Positions 1 to 11,359 of a stretch of DNA of 64,000 bases are shown piece after piece. The number at the start of each line of letters is the position of its first letter. Position 1 is the first letter of the stretch. The DNA comes from Pseudonocardia sp. (GTDB lineage: Bacteria; Actinomycetota; Actinomycetes; Mycobacteriales; Pseudonocardiaceae): the NCBI GenBank assembly GCA_019244295.1, contig JAFASX010000144.1, forward strand, positions 1-64,000, read 5' to 3'. Made by a program: the position numbers and the translations under genes. The notes under the pieces were generated by a model, which was given only the letters and a program-made list of their open reading frames with translations, made no database searches and was not told the origin of the DNA.

Positions 1-358
1 CCGGATAGGTCAACACCACTCGCTCCGGCGGCTTACCTTCGGTCTCGGTGACCCGGCGCAGCACCTCGCGCAGCAAGGTAGCCATCAGCTCGACCGCGCT
101 ACGCTGCTGACCCGCGAGAACGATCGGCGTCGGGTCTCCCAACCGGCGTTTGAACTCCCGTACGACCCGCTCCGGGGAGTCAGCCGAGCGTCGGGCGGCC
201 GCGTCCCCAGTCATCAACACGCCGTCTTCGCGGACATACACCACGGCCGGGCTGACAACCGAACGGTCACCCAACGTGAACATCTCCGCACGGACGTTAC
301 GCCACAGCGCGGCCGCGACGAACGTGGTACCCAAGTCCACGCCCAAGCTGTAGCCCAC
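1..358 (-). CDS. Hsp70/DnaK-family protein, N-terminal part (runs off left edge of window)
   Basis: Reverse complement reads GTG-GYSLGVDLGTTFVAAALWRNVRAEMFTLGDRSVVSPAVVYVREDGVLMTGDAAARRSADSPERVVREFKRRLGDPTPIVL...; the Hsp70 phosphate-1 motif DLGTT is present. Open to position 1; not in the ORF track because it is truncated and starts with GTG. Confidence 0.8.
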   Translation of the reverse strand, partial: MGYSLGVDLGTTFVAAALWRNVRAEMFTLGDRSVVSPAVVYVREDGVLMTGDAAARRSADSPERVVREFKRRLGDPTPIVLAGQQRSAVELMATLLREVLRRVTETEGKPPERVVLTYP

Positions 359-559
359 TCCACCTCCCGTGGGCGCAAGGTCGGTCAAGAATAACCACCA
401 GACAGGCGCAAACCCAGGACGTTTTTTCACTTGTTGTCGAAGCCAACCCTGAATCCCGCTCCAGCTGGTGATCGACGCCTAGAACATGATCGCCACGTTC
501 GGCCGCCGCCGGACGCGGAGATCTCGGCCCGTCGCACTCGAGTCGAAATGTTCGGTCTG

Positions 560-1122
560 GGTTCATTGGCTTGGGCGCAATTTTGGCGCAGCCGCGCCAG
601 CAGCGCGATAATTCGCGGGTCACGATGGCCGAGTTCGGAAAGCGCGCCGTCGGCGGCGTGGTTGACGTGGTTCAGGATAGCTTCGTCAAAATCGATGCCG
701 CCGAGGGTTCAATACCTTCCGGCACACCCAAGATCTCTATCCCCTGAGGAAGTTTGCGCAAGACTGTAATGTCGAAAGTACCGCCGCCCAGGTCATAGAC
801 AGCCAGCGATTCGCCGTCGTCAAGCCGACGTACTGAGGCGTAGTGGATAGCGGCGGCTTCAGGCTCGGTGATCGTCGGAGTGGCCGGGGTAGCGGAGTTG
901 GTCGCCGAGGCGACGCTTGAACTCCCGAACGACCCGCTCGGGACGGTCAGCGGCACGCCGAGCGGCGGCCTCTCCGGTGATCAGCACGTTGTCCTCGCGC
1001 AGACACGACAGCTGGCTGACGATCGAGCGATTAGCCAGGGTGGACATCTTAGCCCGTGCGTCTTGCCACAGCGCCGCCGCTACGAATGTCGTGCCCAAAT
1101 CCACGCCCAGGCTGTAGGCCAC
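560..1122 (-). pseudogene. Decayed Hsp70-family tandem copy (internal deletion plus frameshifts)
   Basis: 859..1122(-) encodes MAYSLGVDLGTTFVAAALWQDARAKM...VVREFKRRLGD. Reading then jumps frame to TEPEAAAIHYASVRRLDDGESLAVYDLGGGTFDITVLRKLPQGIEILG (672..956), then frame again to GGIDFDEAILNHVNHAADGALSELGHRDPRIIALLARLRQNCAQANE. Residues between ~70 and ~145 of a normal Hsp70 are missing. Confidence 0.8.
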
Positions 1123-1274
1123 CGCACCTGCCCGGGCGTATCGAACCGATCAAAAATAGGCGTCAGCACGGACCCAAGCCCGAGCTCACTCCGACAAGGG
1201 GGTGGTGACCTAGCGATAAGTCTTCCACGCTAGGGGCTGCTCAGCGACTCTGACCGCCGGAAGGACCACATCTC

Positions 1275-2576
1275 ATGACCCGAGTTTCAGACCCCTCCGG
1301 CACCGCCGCTCGAACCGGACATCGGGACGTCCGAAGGGCAATCTTCGGGGCTGGGGTTGGGAACACCTTCGAGTGGTTCGACTGGAACGTCTACGCAACC
1401 TTCGCCACCTACCTCGCCACGCAGTTTTTCAATGGCGCGGATAAGGTCTCAGCGCTATTGGCTACTTTGGCCGTCTTTGCCGTCGGCTTCGCCGCCCGCC
1501 CATTCGGCGGATTTCTATTTGGTTGGGTTTCTGACCGGCTTGGCCGCAAGTTCTCTATGTCACTGTCGATCGGACTCGCCGCGCTCGGCAGCCTCGCTAT
1601 CGGCATCTCCCCCACATATTCCACGATCGGGAGTCTCGCCTCGTTCATCCTAGTCAGCGCCCGGCTAGTGCAAGGCTTAGCGCACGGCGGGGAACTACCC
1701 TCAGCCCAGACCTATATCGCCGAGCTCGCGCCTCGCGAACACCGAGGCCTGTGGTCTAGCATGATCTATATCTCGGGGACACTTGGGATAATGATGGGCA
1801 ATTTTCTGGCAGCGACCCTCAGCCTTGCCCTCAGCAAAGACCAGATGAACGAGCTGGGCTGGCGCATTCCGTTTATCCTAGGCGGAATCTTCGGTCTGTA
1901 CGCACTATTCATGCGGATCCGGATGACCGAGTCGAAAATCTTCGAAAACGATATCATAATGCACGACCGAGCCACCGAACAACGGATGTGGCTAGTGCTC
2001 AAAGAGCACAAGAAGCAAGTCGCCCAGGTGATCGGCATCACCGTCGGCCTGACCGCCATATTTTACGAATGGGCGGTATCAGCGCCGGCGCACGCCATTG
2101 CCGCGCGCGGTATCTCCCCGGGCGGAGCCTTCTGGTCCGGCGTCCTCACTAATGTCATTTTCATCGTGTTCTTGCCAATATGGGGCCGGCTTTCAGACCG
2201 GATCGGCCGCAAACCTATCCTGATCGCCGCCGCCGCTGGCTCAGCGGTGCTCACTTTTCCGCTGGACATCATGATCGGAAGCAGTGCGGTCCGGCTGGCC
2301 GTCGCGATGTCAATCATGTTGATTTTTATCGCGATGGGTGCGTCGATCGTCCCCGCTGTGTACGCCGAAATGTTCCCGACCGGCATCCGCACAATCGGGT
2401 TAGGCATCCCATACTCCATCTGCGTGGCCGCTTTCGGCGGCACCGCCCCATATTTGCAAGAGCTGATCGCTGTCAAGCTCGACCCGAGATGGTTCAACGC
2501 CTACGTCATCGGCCTACTCCTGGTCTCGGTCACCGTGATCTCGCGGCTGCCGGAGACCAAGGCCAAGCAGCTGTGA
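1275..2576 (+). CDS. MFS transporter, metabolite:H+ symporter (MHS)-like
   Basis: 433 aa, multi-TM, GNTFEWFDWNVYATFATYLATQFF N-terminus and DRLGRK / DRIGRKP loop motifs typical of MHS-type MFS. Confidence 0.85.
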   Translation: MTRVSDPSGTAARTGHRDVRRAIFGAGVGNTFEWFDWNVYATFATYLATQFFNGADKVSALLATLAVFAVGFAARPFGGFLFGWVSDRLGRKFSMSLSIGLAALGSLAIGISPTYSTIGSLASFILVSARLVQGLAHGGELPSAQTYIAELAPREHRGLWSSMIYISGTLGIMMGNFLAATLSLALSKDQMNELGWRIPFILGGIFGLYALFMRIRMTESKIFENDIIMHDRATEQRMWLVLKEHKKQVAQVIGITVGLTAIFYEWAVSAPAHAIAARGISPGGAFWSGVLTNVIFIVFLPIWGRLSDRIGRKPILIAAAAGSAVLTFPLDIMIGSSAVRLAVAMSIMLIFIAMGASIVPAVYAEMFPTGIRTIGLGIPYSICVAAFGGTAPYLQELIAVKLDPRWFNAYVIGLLLVSVTVISRLPETKAKQL

Positions 2577-2616
2577 ACGCTCGGTGGTTCGATAACGCAC
2601 CGACCTTGACGAGCGG

Positions 2617-4617
2617 TCACAAAGCCGCTCGTAGCGGATGGTGGCAAGCGGCTTGCTGGCCCTGTTCGCTGAACCGGCGCATGGCCGGCGCCTCTTCGGC
2701 ACATATCTCGGTGGCCAGCCGGCAGCGGGTGCGGAACCGGCAGCCGGACGGCGGGTTGAATGCCGAAGGCAGCTCGCCGCGCACCCCAGCCTGCCCCTTG
2801 CGTTGTTCTCGCTCCGGGTCCGCCAGCGGAATGGAGTCGATCAACCCTCGGGTGTAGGGGTGGACCGGCGTGGCGTGCACCTGCTCCGCCGGCCCGATCT
2901 CGACGAGCTTGCCCAGGTACATCACGCCGATCGTGGTGGCGATGTAGCGCACCACGGACAGGTCATGCGAGATAAACACGTAGGTCAAGTCGTATTCGCG
3001 CTGCAGCGCGCGCATCAGGTTGAGGATCTGCGCCTGCACGGATACATCCAGCGCAGACACCGGCTCGTCGGCCACGATCAGCTTGGGGCGCAGCGCCAGG
3101 GCCCGCGCGAGCCCGATGCGCTGGCGCTGCCCACCGGAGAACTCATGTGGGTATTTCTCCAGCGCGGCGCGGGGCAACCCCACCTCATCCAGCAGCGTGG
3201 CGACCGCCCGCTCCTGCTCGGCGGCCGAGCCCCGGCGTTGGATAGCCAGTGGCTCACGCAGAATCGAGCGCACCCGCATACGCGGGTCCAGCGAGGCGTA
3301 TGGGTCCTGGAACATCAGCTGGAAATCCCGCCGCAGCTCACGCAACGCCCGCTGTGGCTGACCGGTGATCTGAGTACCGGCGAAGGTGATCGAACCGGAG
3401 GTGGGGGCATCATCGGCCACCAGCAGCCGCCCCACCGTGCTCTTGCCGCATCCGGACTCGCCGACCAGACCAAAGGTCTCCCCGGCGCGCACGCCGAACG
3501 ACACGTCCGACACCGCGCTGACGGTGCCGATCCGGCGGCGCAGCACGCCGTTCGAGTTGACCGGAAACTCGCGCACCAGGTTGCGCACCTCCAGCAGCGG
3601 GGCACCTTGCTGCGCACGAGGTGGCTGGGCTGGCGGGTTGGCGGCTGTCTGTCCTGCCTTCCCGAGCGGGTGGAAGCACGCGAACGGGTGCCTGTCCCCG
3701 GTGAGCTTCGGCTCCTCGGCGCGGCACTCGGGCGTGGCGTAGCCGCAGCGCGGGGCGAATCGACATCCCGGCGGCGGATTCGACAGGTCTGGTGGTAGGC
3801 CGGGGATCGCGTACAGCGCTCGGTCTCGTTCCACGTTCTCCGGCAACGCGCGGAACAGCGCCTCGGTGTAAGGGTGGCGAGGGTTGGCGAACAGCTCACG
3901 GGTGGAGCTGGTCTCCACGATCTTCCCCGCGTACATCACCGCGACCCGGTCAGTGTGCCCGGCGACCACACCCAGGTCGTGGGTCACCAAGATGACCGCC
4001 ATGCCCAGCCGAGCCCGCAGCTCGTCGATGAGCCGCAGGATCTGCTTCTGGATCGTCACGTCCAGCGCGGTGGTCGGCTCGTCGGCGATGAGCAGCTCCG
4101 GCTCGCACGCCAGCGCCATCGCGATCACCACGCGCTGACGCATCCCGCCGGAGAGCAGATGCGGGTAGGAGTCCAGCCGCTCCCGCGCGCGCGGCAGCCC
4201 GACCAGTTCCAGCACCTCCTCAGCCCGCTGCCTGGCCTGCGCGCGGGTGACCTTCCGGTGCAACAGAACCGTCTCGGCTACCTGGTCACCGATCGTCATG
4301 CACGGGTTCAGCGAGGTCATCGGGTCTTGGAAGATCATGCCGACCCGGGTGCCCCGAACCGCGCGCATGCCGTCCTCCTCCAGGGCGGCCAGGTCGGTGT
4401 CGCTGAACCGGATATGGCCGCGCGAGATGTGTCCACCGGGCGGTAGCAACCGCATGATCGACAGGACGGTCATGGTCTTGCCACAGCCAGACTCGCCGAC
4501 CACACCGAGCGTCTCGCCCTTGTTGACGGTGAACGACACTCCGCTCACCGGGTGGGCCACGCCACGGCGCAGCGCGATATCAGTGTGCAGGTCCTCGATC
4601 GACACTACCGGGGTCAT
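2617..4617 (-). CDS. Dipeptide/oligopeptide ABC transporter, fused double ATPase (DppD-DppF type)
   Basis: Two Walker A ([16 protein letters not shown]), two signature motifs ([16 protein letters not shown]) and Opp-type C-terminal Cys motifs ([28 protein letters not shown]). Start taken at [10 protein letters not shown]; the upstream part of the ORF to 5016 overlaps the permease gene. Confidence 0.9.
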   Translation of the reverse strand: MTPVVSIEDLHTDIALRRGVAHPVSGVSFTVNKGETLGVVGESGCGKTMTVLSIMRLLPPGGHISRGHIRFSDTDLAALEEDGMRAVRGTRVGMIFQDPMTSLNPCMTIGDQVAETVLLHRKVTRAQARQRAEEVLELVGLPRARERLDSYPHLLSGGMRQRVVIAMALACEPELLIADEPTTALDVTIQKQILRLIDELRARLGMAVILVTHDLGVVAGHTDRVAVMYAGKIVETSSTRELFANPRHPYTEALFRALPENVERDRALYAIPGLPPDLSNPPPGCRFAPRCGYATPECRAEEPKLTGDRHPFACFHPLGKAGQTAANPPAQPPRAQQGAPLLEVRNLVREFPVNSNGVLRRRIGTVSAVSDVSFGVRAGETFGLVGESGCGKSTVGRLLVADDAPTSGSITFAGTQITGQPQRALRELRRDFQLMFQDPYASLDPRMRVRSILREPLAIQRRGSAAEQERAVATLLDEVGLPRAALEKYPHEFSGGQRQRIGLARALALRPKLIVADEPVSALDVSVQAQILNLMRALQREYDLTYVFISHDLSVVRYIATTIGVMYLGKLVEIGPAEQVHATPVHPYTRGLIDSIPLADPEREQRKGQAGVRGELPSAFNPPSGCRFRTRCRLATEICAEEAPAMRRFSEQGQQAACHHPLRAAL

Positions 4618-4622
4618 GACGG

Positions 4623-5567
4623 TCACCTCCGCCGTAGCCGCACGTCGAACGAGTCCCGCAACGCGTCCCCAATGAGGTTGAACGCGACCACCACCAACAC
4701 GATGGCCAGGCCAGGCGGGTAGATCAGCCACCAGTAGCCGTCGTAGACGTAGTTGATGCCGTTGGAGAGCATGTCCCCCCAGTTCGCGGCGGGCGGCGGT
4801 ACCCCGAGGCCAAGGAAGCTGAGCGCGGCCACGGTCAGGATCGCGTCCGCCACCTGGAACGGGGCGTTGACCACCACGGTGCCGATCGAGTTTGGCGCGA
4901 TGTGTCGCAGCACCGCGCGCATCGGGCCGCCACCCATCAGCCGAACTGAACGCACGTAGTCGCGGGTGCGCAGGGTCAATGCCTGGCCTCGGACCAGCCG
5001 CGCCGGGCCCAGCCAAGAGATCAGCGAGATGACCAGGATGAGCAGCCCCGAGTTCGGTCGAGCAATGGACGACAGAAAGAGCAGCAGAAACAGCGCGGGC
5101 ATCGCGAGCAGCGCATCCACTATCCGCATCATCGCGGCGTCGATCACACCGCCGGCGTACCCGGCGACCGCCCCCCAGAGCGTGCCGAACGCGGTGGCCA
5201 GCAGGGCGGCCGCGATACCCACCTCCAGCGAGGACTGCCCGCCCACCATCAGCCGACCGAGCTGATCGTAGCCGACCTCGTTGGTGCCCAGGGGATGGGC
5301 CAGCGACGGCGCCAAGGTGGTTTCGGAGAGCTCGATGTGTATCTGGTCGGTGTGGTAGACCGACGGCCCCACATAGCAGAACAACAGGAAAAACCCCACG
5401 ATCCCCACGCCGACAACGGCGAGCCGGTTCTCCAGGAACGTCGACAGCGTCCGCACCAGGCGGCTGCGTTTATGGGCTTCGGCGTTCGCGGCTCGGTTCC
5501 GCTCGGCATCCGCGTCTGGCCCGTCCATGTTCCGCGATACGCGCTCGCTGTGGGCTTCGGTACTCAT
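4623..5567 (-). CDS. ABC transporter permease (DppC-type)
   Basis: 314 aa, multi-TM with binding-protein-dependent transport EAA-like region (ALRHIAPNSIGTVVVNAPFQVADAILTVAALSFLGLGVPPP). Confidence 0.9.
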   Translation of the reverse strand: MSTEAHSERVSRNMDGPDADAERNRAANAEAHKRSRLVRTLSTFLENRLAVVGVGIVGFFLLFCYVGPSVYHTDQIHIELSETTLAPSLAHPLGTNEVGYDQLGRLMVGGQSSLEVGIAAALLATAFGTLWGAVAGYAGGVIDAAMMRIVDALLAMPALFLLLFLSSIARPNSGLLILVISLISWLGPARLVRGQALTLRTRDYVRSVRLMGGGPMRAVLRHIAPNSIGTVVVNAPFQVADAILTVAALSFLGLGVPPPAANWGDMLSNGINYVYDGYWWLIYPPGLAIVLVVVAFNLIGDALRDSFDVRLRRR

Positions 5568-6511
5568 GCGAACCTCACTCGTGGATCAAGGACGGCATAG
5601 GCAAGGTCGGCGAGCAGCGAACCGATCACGGTGGCCAGCCCGACCAGGACGGTGATGCCGAGCATGATCGGATAGTCCTGAGTCTGGGCAGCGGTCCAAA
5701 ACAGCTGGCCCATGCCCGGGAAGTTGAACACCGCCTCGGTGATCAACGCACCAGAGAAGATCGCCGGCAGGGACAGCCCGAGCAGCGTGGCGATGGGAAT
5801 CAGCGAGTTGCGCAGCACGTGACGCACCAGCACGACACTCTCGCCCGCGCCTTTGGACCGGGCGGTACGCACGTAGTCCTCCGCCAAGTTCTCAATCACC
5901 GAGGACCGCATGTACCGGGAGAACTGCGCGATGGTGAGCAGAGCCAATGTCAGTACCGGCAGGATCAGCCCGGCCGGCTGGGAGAGGATCACCCTGAGCG
6001 AGGAGCTCTGCGGCGCCTCGGCGGGCAGAATCGGCAGGTACACCGAGAACACCACGATCAGTACAACGCCGAGGAAGAACGGCGGCGTGGCATAAAAAAC
6101 GAAGGCCCAGAACGTGATCATGTAGTCGGCGGCGCGGTTGCGCCGCACCGCCTGCACCACACCCAGCGGAATCGCCACCACCAGCGCGAACAGGGTGGAC
6201 AAAACCGTCAGGACCAACGTCTTGGGCAGCCGCTCGCCGATTAGCGACAGCACCGACTGGTTCAGGCTGACCGAGAATCCTAGGTTGCCGGTGGCCAGCT
6301 CGGTGAGCCAGCGCCAGTACTGCACCAGAAGCGGCCGATCGTAGCCCTGCTGGTGGTTGAAGTTGGCGATAGCCATGGCGGTCGCCTTAGGCCCGAGCTG
6401 GGCGCGAGCAGGTCCACCAGGCAGCAGGTGCAGCAGGATGAACACGATGACCGTGACCAGCAGGACTACAACGAGCGATTGCAGCAGTCGCCGGAGAATA
6501 AATCTGGTCAT
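5564..6511 (-). CDS. ABC transporter permease (DppB-type)
   Basis: MTRFILRRLLQSLVVVLLVTVIVFILLHLLPGGPA N-terminus typical of DppB/OppB; C-terminal ...YAVLDPRVRFA; overlaps downstream permease by 4 nt. Confidence 0.9.
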   Translation of the reverse strand: MTRFILRRLLQSLVVVLLVTVIVFILLHLLPGGPARAQLGPKATAMAIANFNHQQGYDRPLLVQYWRWLTELATGNLGFSVSLNQSVLSLIGERLPKTLVLTVLSTLFALVVAIPLGVVQAVRRNRAADYMITFWAFVFYATPPFFLGVVLIVVFSVYLPILPAEAPQSSSLRVILSQPAGLILPVLTLALLTIAQFSRYMRSSVIENLAEDYVRTARSKGAGESVVLVRHVLRNSLIPIATLLGLSLPAIFSGALITEAVFNFPGMGQLFWTAAQTQDYPIMLGITVLVGLATVIGSLLADLAYAVLDPRVRFA

Positions 6512-8325
6512 TTCACGTAGTACCAATCCTCCGGCGTGATATTGAGGTACGGATTCTGCGGGGTGACACCCTTGAGGTTGTTGGCAATCTCGGTGATCTC
6601 ATAGTCGTAGTTGGGCTGCCAGATCACCGGCAATATCTCCGAGCCGTACTGGACGTAGGCACTCATCGCGTCCGGGGCGTCGCTATGCTGAGTGGCCGCG
6701 ATCAAAGCGTCTAGCTTCGGGTCAGAGAAGCTGCCCACATTCGAGCCCGCGCCTGTTTGGAAAATCTGTTCACCGGTCGGGTAATACCCCGGCGCAAACA
6801 CCCAACCGTCGCCCCAGTTGGCCATCTCCCAGGTGCAATCCGGCTTGCCCACTTCGCACGGGATCGCGGTGCCGATTACGGTGTTGAATGGCGTGCCCCG
6901 CGGGTCCACCCGAATACCGACCTTGGTCGCCGCGGACTGCAGCTGTTGAACCGCCAGCAAGACCCGTGGTACGCCCGAGGCGAACTGCATCGAAAACTCC
7001 AGTCTCGCGCCCGCGGGCACCCCCAGTCCGCACTGGTCAGGACCGGGACCAGAACGCTCACACGTGCCAACCCCGTCTGGCGGAGTGCTCCAGCCGTGCT
7101 CAGCGAGAAGCCGCTGCGCCCTCGCCGGGTCGTAGCCGAATGGATTGGGTTCGGTCTGCTCGGACGCGTACGGATTGGGCGGCACCGTCGGGACCGGGCC
7201 GTTCGTGGGGTTTCCGTAGCCGTGCACGGCCGCCTTGATGATTGACTTTTGGTCGACGAGCGAGGCCAAGGCCTGTCGGAAATACCGCTGTCGGAAGATC
7301 GGCCCCGAGGTCGCATTATGCGCGTTGATCTGAAAGTAGTTCACCGACAGACCGATCCAGCGATCCAGCGTGTAGTTGCTCGCCAGCGGGTTGTGTCCGA
7401 CGGTCTGGCCGGGTGAGATGGCCGGCGCGTCCTCCGGGGGCAGGTAACCAACTTGGACGGAACCGTCACCCGAGCGCAGGACGTTGTACTCGGCGGCGTC
7501 GTCCGAGAATGGTGCCTCGTTGAATTGATCGAGATGAGGCTTGTTCGGTCCTGAGTACGCCTTGTTCGGCGTGAAGCTGATGTGACCATCGGCGTTGAAC
7601 GTTTTGAGCTTCCATGGCCCGTCCACTATCTGCCACAGCGGGTTAGTCGCGTAGTCATTCAACGTCTTCGCCTGCTCGCTCAAGTAGTCATACACGGCGG
7701 TGCAGTCGCCCAGGTGGTGCTCACAGTCGCTCGGGCCGCTGGCGGTACGGTCCCAGGCATGCGGCAGCGGAGTGATCTGGGAGAGTTCGTTGTAGGTGAA
7801 CCACTTCGCGCTGTAAGTTCTGTTCAGGCGAAACGTCACCTGAGTCGACGACTCCACAGTTAACGACTCTATGTCGTCCGGGATCCCGCCCGGGACGTAC
7901 GCTGCCCAGTTCGCTTTCTGAGCCTTCATCATGTTGATCCAGAAAACCACGCCGTCAGCGGAGACCGGTGTGCCGTCCGACCAGACATAAGGCCGGAGCG
8001 TTACCGTGACAGCGCGGTTGCCGTCGGCGAACGTCGGCTGGTCCGCCAGGCTCAACCTGTCGTTCAGCACGGGCCGGCCCTGATCGCCAAACCAGTACAG
8101 CGGCCGGTACAGCAGATATTGCAAGTCCGAGACGTTGACGACGCTCAGGTACTGGATCGGCATGAACGGGAAGATGTAGTTCGGCGTGGTGTTCGCTGGC
8201 TCGGCGAAGGTGGCGACTCCACCCTCAACCGGTCGGCCGGTGCTTGACGTCGAGGTTTGGTTGGCGCACCCGGCCGCGACCAGCACGACCACCGTAACCA
8301 GCACCGTCCAGCGCAACTGGTTCAT
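6508..8325 (-). CDS. ABC transporter substrate-binding protein, family 5 (peptide-type), lipoprotein
   Basis: Signal and lipobox MNQLRWTVLVTVVVLVAAGC; SBP_bac_5-like body; ATGA overlap with dppB-type gene. Confidence 0.88.
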   Translation of the reverse strand: MNQLRWTVLVTVVVLVAAGCANQTSTSSTGRPVEGGVATFAEPANTTPNYIFPFMPIQYLSVVNVSDLQYLLYRPLYWFGDQGRPVLNDRLSLADQPTFADGNRAVTVTLRPYVWSDGTPVSADGVVFWINMMKAQKANWAAYVPGGIPDDIESLTVESSTQVTFRLNRTYSAKWFTYNELSQITPLPHAWDRTASGPSDCEHHLGDCTAVYDYLSEQAKTLNDYATNPLWQIVDGPWKLKTFNADGHISFTPNKAYSGPNKPHLDQFNEAPFSDDAAEYNVLRSGDGSVQVGYLPPEDAPAISPGQTVGHNPLASNYTLDRWIGLSVNYFQINAHNATSGPIFRQRYFRQALASLVDQKSIIKAAVHGYGNPTNGPVPTVPPNPYASEQTEPNPFGYDPARAQRLLAEHGWSTPPDGVGTCERSGPGPDQCGLGVPAGARLEFSMQFASGVPRVLLAVQQLQSAATKVGIRVDPRGTPFNTVIGTAIPCEVGKPDCTWEMANWGDGWVFAPGYYPTGEQIFQTGAGSNVGSFSDPKLDALIAATQHSDAPDAMSAYVQYGSEILPVIWQPNYDYEITEIANNLKGVTPQNPYLNITPEDWYYVK

Positions 8326-8481
8326 CCGAGCGAGGCGACCGCTCCAGCAGCTCATGGACGACAAGGATGCACCTGGGCAAGCTCAGGTGCGACCTCACCG
8401 TTGACCGAAGGGCACTCGAACCGGTGTTGTGATCTATCCGGTGCGAGGGCGAAAGGTCAACGCGTCCACGCACTCCGGCGA

Positions 8482-11331
8482 TCAGCACGGCGGGCAGGAG
8501 CAGACCAGGTACCGGTCGCCTCGGGCACCGTCGATGCGCCGCACCGGCGGCCAGATCTTGTTCGTGACCACGCCGGTCGGATACGCGGCCAACTCACGGG
8601 GGTACGGATGGTCCCATTTGTCACCGAGGCAGGCGGCGGTGTGTGGCGCGTTGCGCAGCGGGTTGTCCTCGGCCGGCCATTCTCCCAGCGCTACTCGCTC
8701 AATCTCGGCTCGGATGGAGATCATCGCGTCGCAGAACCGGTCGAGTTCGGCCAGGTCCTCACTCTCGGTTGGCTCGACCATCAGGGTCCCATTCACGGGG
8801 AACGACATAGTCGGGGCATGCATGCCATAGTCAGCTAAGCGTTTGGCCACATCTTCCACGGTGACGCCGGTGGCGCGGGTGAGCGGGCGAAGGTCCATGA
8901 TGCACTCGTGGGCCACGAACCCACCCGCGCCGGTGTACAGCACCGGGAAGTGTTCATGCAGCCGTTTGGCCACGTAGTTCGCGGCAGCCACCGCGACGAG
9001 CGAGGCCCGGCGCAGCCCGTCCGCACCCATCATGCGTAAGTAGGCCCAGGAGATCGGTAGTACCCCGGCGCTGCCGTATTCCGCACCGGACACCGCACCG
9101 GCACCCCGGTCGGGCAGGTAAGGGGCCAGATGTGCACGCACGGCCACCGGCCCGACGCCAGGGCCGCCGCCGCCGTGCGGGATACAGAACGTCTTGTGCA
9201 GGTTCAGATGGCTGACGTCGCCGCCGAATTCGCCCGGCTTGGCCAGCCCAAGCAGCGCGTTCAGGTTCGCCCCGTCCACGTACACCTGTCCCCCCGCAGC
9301 GTGTACGGCCGCGCAGGTCTCGCCCACGCCGACCTCGTACACACCGTGCGTGGACGGGTAGGTAATCATTAGCGCGGCTAGCGCGGAGCCGTAACGGGCG
9401 ATTTTCGCGTGCAGGTCGGTCAGGTCGACATCGCCCGTCTCGTCGCATGCCACCACGATCACCCGCATACCAGCCATCACCGCTGAGGCGGCGTTGGTGC
9501 CGTGCGCGCTGGCCGGGATCAGGCAAATATTCCGGTGCCCCTCGCCACGGTCGCGATGGTAGGCCCGGATGGCCAGCAACCCGGCCAGTTCGCCCTGGCT
9601 GCCGGCGTTAGGTTGCAGCGACACCGCCGCGTACCCGGTGATCTCCGCCAGCCAGCGCTCCAGATCCGCGACGAGGCTGAGCGTGCCGGCCGCGTCGGCG
9701 GCTGGGGCGTGCGGGTGCAGGTCGGCGAACCCGGGCCAGGTAATCGGTTCCATCTCGGCCGCGGCGTTGAGCTTCATCGTGCATGAGCCGAGCGGGATCA
9801 TGCCTCGGTCCAGCGCGATGTCGACGTCAGCCAGCCGGCGGAGGTAGCGCAACAGCGAGGTTTCGGTCCGGTAGCGGTGGAACACCGGGTGGCTGAGGTA
9901 CTCCGACTCGCGACGCAGCCCAGCGGGGATCGCGTCGGGGGTCTCTTTGTCTAGTGAATCCAGTTGGTCGGTCGTGACAGCCACCCCGAATGCGGCCGCC
10001 ACCGCTACCAGATGTTCTCGGGTGGTCAACTCCGAACAGGACACTCCAACATGATCGTCATCTACTCGGCGTAGCGTGATGCCGTGGTCGTGTGCTGTGG
10101 CTAGCACCGCGTCAGCGTGGCCGGGAACGCGAACCACCGCTGTGTCGAAGAACTCGTCATGCACCACCGGCAAGCCGCCGGTTCGCAGGGCGGCGGCCAG
10201 AACGGCCGCCATCCGGTGTGCACGCCGCGCGATCGCGCGTAGTCCATCTGGACCGTGGTAGACGGCATACATCGAGGCGATCACGGCAAGCAGCACCTGC
10301 GCGGTGCAGATGTTGCTGGTCGCTTTTTCCCGGCGGATGTGTTGCTCGCGGGTCTGCAGCGCCAGCCGCAAGGCCGGATTGCTATCAGTATCGACGGACA
10401 CTCCCACCAGTCGGCCAGGCAGCTGGCGGCGCAGCTCCGCACGTACCGCGAGGTAGCCGGCGTGCGGACCGCCGAAGCCCAGGGGCACGCCGAAGCGCTG
10501 GGTGCTGCCCACCGTTGCGTCAGCGCCGATTTCCCCGGGCGGGCGCAGCAGGGTCAACGCCAGCGGGTCGGCGGCGACTGCGACCTTCGCGCCTCGTTTG
10601 TGTGCCTGGGTGACCAACGCCTCGTGGTCGGCAAGCGCACCGGAAGCGCCGGGGTAGCTGAGCAGCACCCCGAAGAAATCACCGTCCGGTAGCTCGCCGC
10701 CGCCCAGATCAGCCACAACTATCTCAATGCCGACCGGCTCGGCCCGAGTGCACAGCACCGCCAGGGTACGCGGCAAGGTGTCCGCGTCGACCACGAATCG
10801 GGAACTGACGCTACGGCTGGCACGGCGCAGCAGGGTCATGGCCTCGGCGGCGGCGGTGGCCTCATCCAGCATCGATGCACCGGCCACCGGCAGGGCGGTC
10901 AAGTCGGAGACCATCGTTTGGAAGTTCAGCAGAGCCTCCAACCGGCCTTGGCTGATCTCCGGCTGGTATGGCGTGTACGCGGTATACCAGGCCGGGTTCT
11001 CCAGCACGTTGCGGCGAATCACCGGTGGGGTGACGGTCCCGTGGTAGCCGAGCCCGATCATCGGCACGGTCGGGGTGTTCCGGGCGGCCAGTGTGCGCAA
11101 CTCGGCCAGCGCTTCGGATTCGGTGGCGGGGGGCGGCAGCGTGCCGCGATCGGCGGAGCCGCCGCGGATGGCTGGGGGCAGAGCCCGATCGGCGAGCTCT
11201 TCCAGCGATCCGACCCCGATCACCTCAGTCATGCGGGCCAGCTGCTCATCATCCGGCCCGATGTGTCGCTCGGCGAAGGGGATACCGCGTTCCAGCTCGG
11301 CCAGCGGCTGACGGTGTGAGTGGTCGGTCAT
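8482..11331 (-). CDS. gcvP: Glycine dehydrogenase (decarboxylating), glycine cleavage P protein
   Basis: [28 protein letters not shown]... and PLP-lysine motif [21 protein letters not shown]. The track ORF to 11565 reads through the riboswitch leader; true start is ATG at 11331. Confidence 0.95.
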   Translation of the reverse strand: MTDHSHRQPLAELERGIPFAERHIGPDDEQLARMTEVIGVGSLEELADRALPPAIRGGSADRGTLPPPATESEALAELRTLAARNTPTVPMIGLGYHGTVTPPVIRRNVLENPAWYTAYTPYQPEISQGRLEALLNFQTMVSDLTALPVAGASMLDEATAAAEAMTLLRRASRSVSSRFVVDADTLPRTLAVLCTRAEPVGIEIVVADLGGGELPDGDFFGVLLSYPGASGALADHEALVTQAHKRGAKVAVAADPLALTLLRPPGEIGADATVGSTQRFGVPLGFGGPHAGYLAVRAELRRQLPGRLVGVSVDTDSNPALRLALQTREQHIRREKATSNICTAQVLLAVIASMYAVYHGPDGLRAIARRAHRMAAVLAAALRTGGLPVVHDEFFDTAVVRVPGHADAVLATAHDHGITLRRVDDDHVGVSCSELTTREHLVAVAAAFGVAVTTDQLDSLDKETPDAIPAGLRRESEYLSHPVFHRYRTETSLLRYLRRLADVDIALDRGMIPLGSCTMKLNAAAEMEPITWPGFADLHPHAPAADAAGTLSLVADLERWLAEITGYAAVSLQPNAGSQGELAGLLAIRAYHRDRGEGHRNICLIPASAHGTNAASAVMAGMRVIVVACDETGDVDLTDLHAKIARYGSALAALMITYPSTHGVYEVGVGETCAAVHAAGGQVYVDGANLNALLGLAKPGEFGGDVSHLNLHKTFCIPHGGGGPGVGPVAVRAHLAPYLPDRGAGAVSGAEYGSAGVLPISWAYLRMMGADGLRRASLVAVAAANYVAKRLHEHFPVLYTGAGGFVAHECIMDLRPLTRATGVTVEDVAKRLADYGMHAPTMSFPVNGTLMVEPTESEDLAELDRFCDAMISIRAEIERVALGEWPAEDNPLRNAPHTAACLGDKWDHPYPRELAAYPTGVVTNKIWPPVRRIDGARGDRYLVCSCPPC

Positions 11332-11359
11332 TGGACGCCTCCGGGTGCGGACAGCCTGT

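Noticed and set aside
2638-3798. 386-aa plus-strand ORF
   Set aside because: Antisense to the ABC ATPase gene with conserved Walker motifs; shadow ORF.
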